A model generated the notes under the pieces. The model saw only the letters and a list, made by a program, of their open reading frames with translations. It was not told where the DNA came from and did no database searches. 64,000 bases of DNA, from positions 5,394,001 through 5,458,000 of the forward strand of contig NZ_CP087134.1 of assembly GCF_020911925.1 (NCBI RefSeq). The letters run 5' to 3'. The DNA is from Flavobacterium cupriresistens. Its GTDB lineage: Bacteria; Bacteroidota; Bacteroidia; Flavobacteriales; Flavobacteriaceae. Below, piece after piece: positions 61,962 through 64,000 of the stretch (the first letter of the stretch is position 1; each line of letters starts with the position of its first letter). Both the position numbers and the translations under genes were made by a program.

Positions 61962-62765
61962 TTAATTAAGTTTTTTCTTTAAAGTCTCTTCCAATTCGTA
62001 GAATTTACTTTCAAGTGTATGTAGTTTTTCATAAATATTAATCGGATCCGGCATTTGCTTAGAAGCGTACATACTGGCGTACCAAACTTCCAAAATATCC
62101 TCTGCATAAATCGAATACATCGGATAATTCCCGTCTCTGTTGTCTGATTTAAGGATTAATTTTCCACTCTCTCTGATTCGGTTTAGCACTCTTTTTACAA
62201 CAACTCCGTCATTCTTACTGATAATAACATAAATCCTTCCGTCGAGTATATCATCAAAATTATCAACGTATTTTCCAAAAAGATAATCGCCGTCGTGTAT
62301 GGTGGTTGACATCGAATTTCCTTTAATTTCAAAACATCTGTAGGTTCCGTTTTTTAACATTGGCATGCTAAAGGAAGGAAGACTCTCCATATATTCCGGA
62401 TCAGAATAACCGTCTAAATAACCGGCGCGTGCCTTCACCCCTATAAAATTAATATTCTCGTCTCCTTTTTCATTTACCGTTATAATCTTAGGTAATTTTA
62501 AATTGACGTCATTACTATTTGTTGCAGTCACAAAAATCTCTTCGCTGTCACCAAAAAAATATTCCGGATTTACATTACAGTGTTTAATTATACTATTGAT
62601 CAGATCGAAGCCCGGTTTAGTTCTTTTCCTGTTTCCATCAGATTGTAATCTGCCACCAGTAATACTGTCTATTGTAGTACTGGTTACTCCTATTAACTTA
62701 GCAAAGGAATTATTATTCAGATTCATCTCGTCTATAATACGTTTTATTTTAGCGTGTATTTCCAT
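61962..62765 (-). CDS. XRE-S24 (CI/LexA-like) repressor, autocleavable
   Basis: The product has 267 residues. A helix-turn-helix lies at ~1-60 (NNNSFAKLIGVTSTTIDSIT). A LexA-type S24 domain has its scissile pair A114-G115 (VKARAGYLDG), nucleophile S151 (IKGNSMSTTIHDGD) and general base K191 (GVVVKRVLNR). The C-terminus is a coiled coil (YEKLHTLESKFYELEETLKK). All catalytic parts for RecA-stimulated self-cleavage are present, so the controlled genes should be DNA-damage inducible. Its gene is divergent from the unit starting at 63231, and candidate operators lie at both promoters. Confidence 0.93.
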   Translation of the reverse strand: MEIHAKIKRIIDEMNLNNNSFAKLIGVTSTTIDSITGGRLQSDGNRKRTKPGFDLINSIIKHCNVNPEYFFGDSEEIFVTATNSNDVNLKLPKIITVNEKGDENINFIGVKARAGYLDGYSDPEYMESLPSFSMPMLKNGTYRCFEIKGNSMSTTIHDGDYLFGKYVDNFDDILDGRIYVIISKNDGVVVKRVLNRIRESGKLILKSDNRDGNYPMYSIYAEDILEVWYASMYASKQMPDPINIYEKLHTLESKFYELEETLKKKLN

Positions 62766-62776
62766 CTTATCATTGC

Positions 62777-62832
62777 TTTATGTAATATGTTTTTATTTCC
62801 TGTAAAACATTCCACTATATGTTGCAAAAATA
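62777..62832 (-). promoter_or_regulatory. Repressor promoter with candidate operators
   Basis: A -7 box TATTTTTG is on the minus strand (62832-62825) with a weaker TTG 16 bp upstream. Downstream of it lie ATATGTTG (62817-62824) and TTTATGTAATATGTTT (62777-62792). The last is identical over 16 bp to 63167-63182 in front of the divergent unit, so the same protein, most simply the repressor itself, probably binds both. Confidence 0.55.
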
Positions 62833-63149
62833 AATAATATATGCTTAACAATTGTCTTTCTTTCTCTTTTTTTTCATTAAACACTTAATTATCAATACTC
62901 CATTACTCTTTTTCTTACCTGATTTCCGTAATGCAAAGCTGACTAAACTCGTGCTAACTCACTGATACAGGACACTTACCTGCAATAATACCCAAATTCA
63001 ATTTTTATTTTTTTCTGAAACGAAATAGGTACAACTTTTCTTAAACCCTACTATTTAAAGAGATAAAGACCTCTTTATTGTAGTAAAGTACTGTACTAAA
63101 CAGCCTTTTTTCAGGTCAAAAAACAGCAATTAGCAGGCTTATCATATTA

Positions 63150-63211
63150 CTGAAACTATTGCATTTTTTATGTAATATGTTTGCAATATCTAAACATATG
63201 TTTTATATTTG
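63150..63211 (+). promoter_or_regulatory. Tail-locus promoter module with repressor palindrome, driving the second plus-strand unit
   Basis: CTGAAACTATTGCATTTT starts at 63150 and the perfect -7 box TATATTTG at 63204, 54 bp later. A TTTG -33 is at 63180-63183. Between them lies the perfect 12-bp palindrome AAACATATGTTT (63192-63203), and TTTATGTAATATGTTT overlaps the -33. A repressor here would block the polymerase. The rest of the gap 62766-63230 shows no gene. Confidence 0.75.
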
Positions 63212-63230
63212 CTTAAAAATAATCCAACAT

Positions 63231-63806
63231 ATGATTTTAAAAGATTTTTATAAAGAGAAAAAGAGCGCCATCGAAACACAGTTTATTTCTGATGCGCCAG
63301 TAGTTCATTTGTATAGTGATGCTATTTTTAAAACTACTATCGAAAAACCTTTAGTACTGTTTAAATACAACAATGTAACCTGGGAGACCTCTTCTGAGAA
63401 AAATTACAAAGCTGATGTTTCTTTTTCTCTCTATGTTGTGATGCCCGTTGGTATTATTTCTTCAACAAGTTATGAAGCGGCATTCGAAATTGCAGAGCGT
63501 ATCGACAAGGCCATCTTGACTGCCAGTACCAGTACCAGTTTCATCGATACCAATTCAACATTTAAAATAAACGAAAAACAATGCAACAATGATCAGGTGT
63601 ATTGGAATAAAAACGACCATTTCATCTGGCAAATAACCTATAAAACCACTTTAGTTGAAAACATATTAAAAAAGAAATACATCCTTTTCAATAACGGACT
63701 AAGTAATGAAGCACTCGAAGATCTTGGTTACGACCTCACCAACGGAATAATCGAAATAAACCCAAATAAAGTGGGTGGCACTGTAGAAGTAACAAACAAT
63801 ATTTAA
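63231..63806 (+). CDS. First protein of the second plus-strand unit, unknown, possibly a tail-end protein
   Basis: The product has 191 residues from ATG 63231. An upstream in-frame ATG at 63159 lies before the -33 element of the promoter and cannot be used from it. The start MILKDFYKEKKSAIETQFIS is followed by a beta-rich body (VLFKYNNVTWETSSEKNYKA, then DVSFSLYVVMPVG) and a helix (YEAAFEIAERIDKAIL). That order is reminiscent of small phage tail-completion proteins, but I cannot name the family. It is under the repressor palindrome and the shared promoter module, so it belongs to the inducible part of the locus. Confidence 0.65.
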   Translation: MILKDFYKEKKSAIETQFISDAPVVHLYSDAIFKTTIEKPLVLFKYNNVTWETSSEKNYKADVSFSLYVVMPVGIISSTSYEAAFEIAERIDKAILTASTSTSFIDTNSTFKINEKQCNNDQVYWNKNDHFIWQITYKTTLVENILKKKYILFNNGLSNEALEDLGYDLTNGIIEINPNKVGGTVEVTNNI

Positions 63807-63895
63807 TCTGAACTAACTACCACATTCAGTTTACAGAATAAAGCTTACCGGCTAAAGCAAAAAAAACTAACCCACTACCAATAAATACCACAAAT

Positions 63896-64000
63896 ATGAA
63901 AAGAAGCAGAACACTATTAGACAAAAGAAGAGATTATGTGATTAACTACTTAAATAGTAATCAGGCCAAACAAATGAAGGTTGTAGTCTCTGAACTTTCC
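63896..64000 (+). CDS. N-terminus of a probable helix-turn-helix regulator, cut by window edge
   Basis: ATG at 63896 opens a frame of 35 codons to the window end: MKRSRTLLDKRRDYVINYLN, then SNQAKQMKVVVSELS. The basic start and the 'VINYL...QMKVVVSELS' helices look like the front of a small helix-turn-helix protein of the kind found early in Bacteroidota tail-like loci. It would be an attractive candidate for the activator that reads the CTGAAACTA modules. Both points need the rest of the gene. Confidence 0.5.
   Translation, partial: MKRSRTLLDKRRDYVINYLNSNQAKQMKVVVSELS

Noticed and set aside
63159..63230. Upstream ATG at 63159 extending the first protein of the second unit by 24 residues
   Set aside because: It lies upstream of the -33/-7 elements and the operator palindrome, so it would not be on the transcript.
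43518..64000. Reading the whole right part as a complete prophage
   Set aside because: No integrase, terminase, portal, capsid or replication gene is visible in more than 20 kb; only tail, lysis and control functions are.

Overview
The window comes from a low-GC member of the Bacteroidota, most likely Flavobacterium or a close relative. The pointers are giant YD-repeat proteins with a DUF6443-type N-terminus, DUF5977 repeats, promoters of the TTTG / TAnnTTTG type, almost no Shine-Dalgarno sequences, a BlaI/M56 pair, and an inverted repeat typical of flavobacterial genomes. No rRNA, tRNA or CRISPR array was seen.

Layout. (1) 1-840: the 5' part of a REP-type (Y1, HUH) transposase runs off the left edge, followed by an unidentified gene remnant and a terminator. 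(2) 841-28572, all minus strand: an eight-gene 'Rhs' operon. In transcription order it encodes an OmpH/Skp-like protein, a lipoprotein, an 1889-aa SpvB-like/YD-associated protein, a 1992-aa DUF5977 repeat protein, a PKD/von Willebrand A protein, a small exported protein, a ~3790-aa Rhs protein and a small exported protein. The Rhs protein ends in a metallopeptidase-like tip with an HEWMGH motif. The last small gene sits where a cognate immunity gene would sit. (3) 29122-40540, plus strand, divergent from the Rhs operon: a near-complete type II secretion / type IV pilus-like operon with pseudopilins K, I, J and G, GspF, prepilin peptidase, GspE, secretin, GspL/PilMN, GspM/PilO, a lipoprotein and GspC/PilP. 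(4) 40747-43196, minus: BlaI-type repressor and M56 (BlaR1-like) sensor, with an operator placed inside the promoter. (5) 43518-64000: a phage-tail-like particle locus. It has a minus-strand 1415-aa GH19 + M15-like cell-wall hydrolase. On the plus strand are a holin-like gene, three tail-fibre-like paralogues, an exported adhesin-like protein, a tail-chaperone-like protein, DUF6046, a baseplate hub, a spike, and a DUF4280 (PAAR-like) tip fused to a metzincin protease. An XRE-S24 repressor and the start of a second plus-strand unit follow. No capsid, terminase, integrase, sheath, tube or tape-measure gene is visible, so whether this is a tailocin, a contractile injection system or part of a prophage depends on sequence to the right.

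How the parts may work together. Five promoters of the tail-like locus carry the same module: a CTGAAACTA element (usually part of an ACTGAA-N3-ACTGAA direct repeat) exactly 54-55 bp upstream of a TAnnTTT(A/G) -7 box. One copy drives the GH19 hydrolase on the opposite strand, so that protein is probably expressed with the particle and may be its lytic enzyme or payload. The promoter of the second plus-strand unit also carries a perfect AAACATATGTTT palindrome, with related sequence at the repressor promoter, which suggests a RecA/SOS-releasable switch. For the Rhs region, every large product has a Sec-type N-terminus and none shows an obvious type IX sorting domain. The neighbouring type II-like machine is therefore a candidate exporter, but this is inference.
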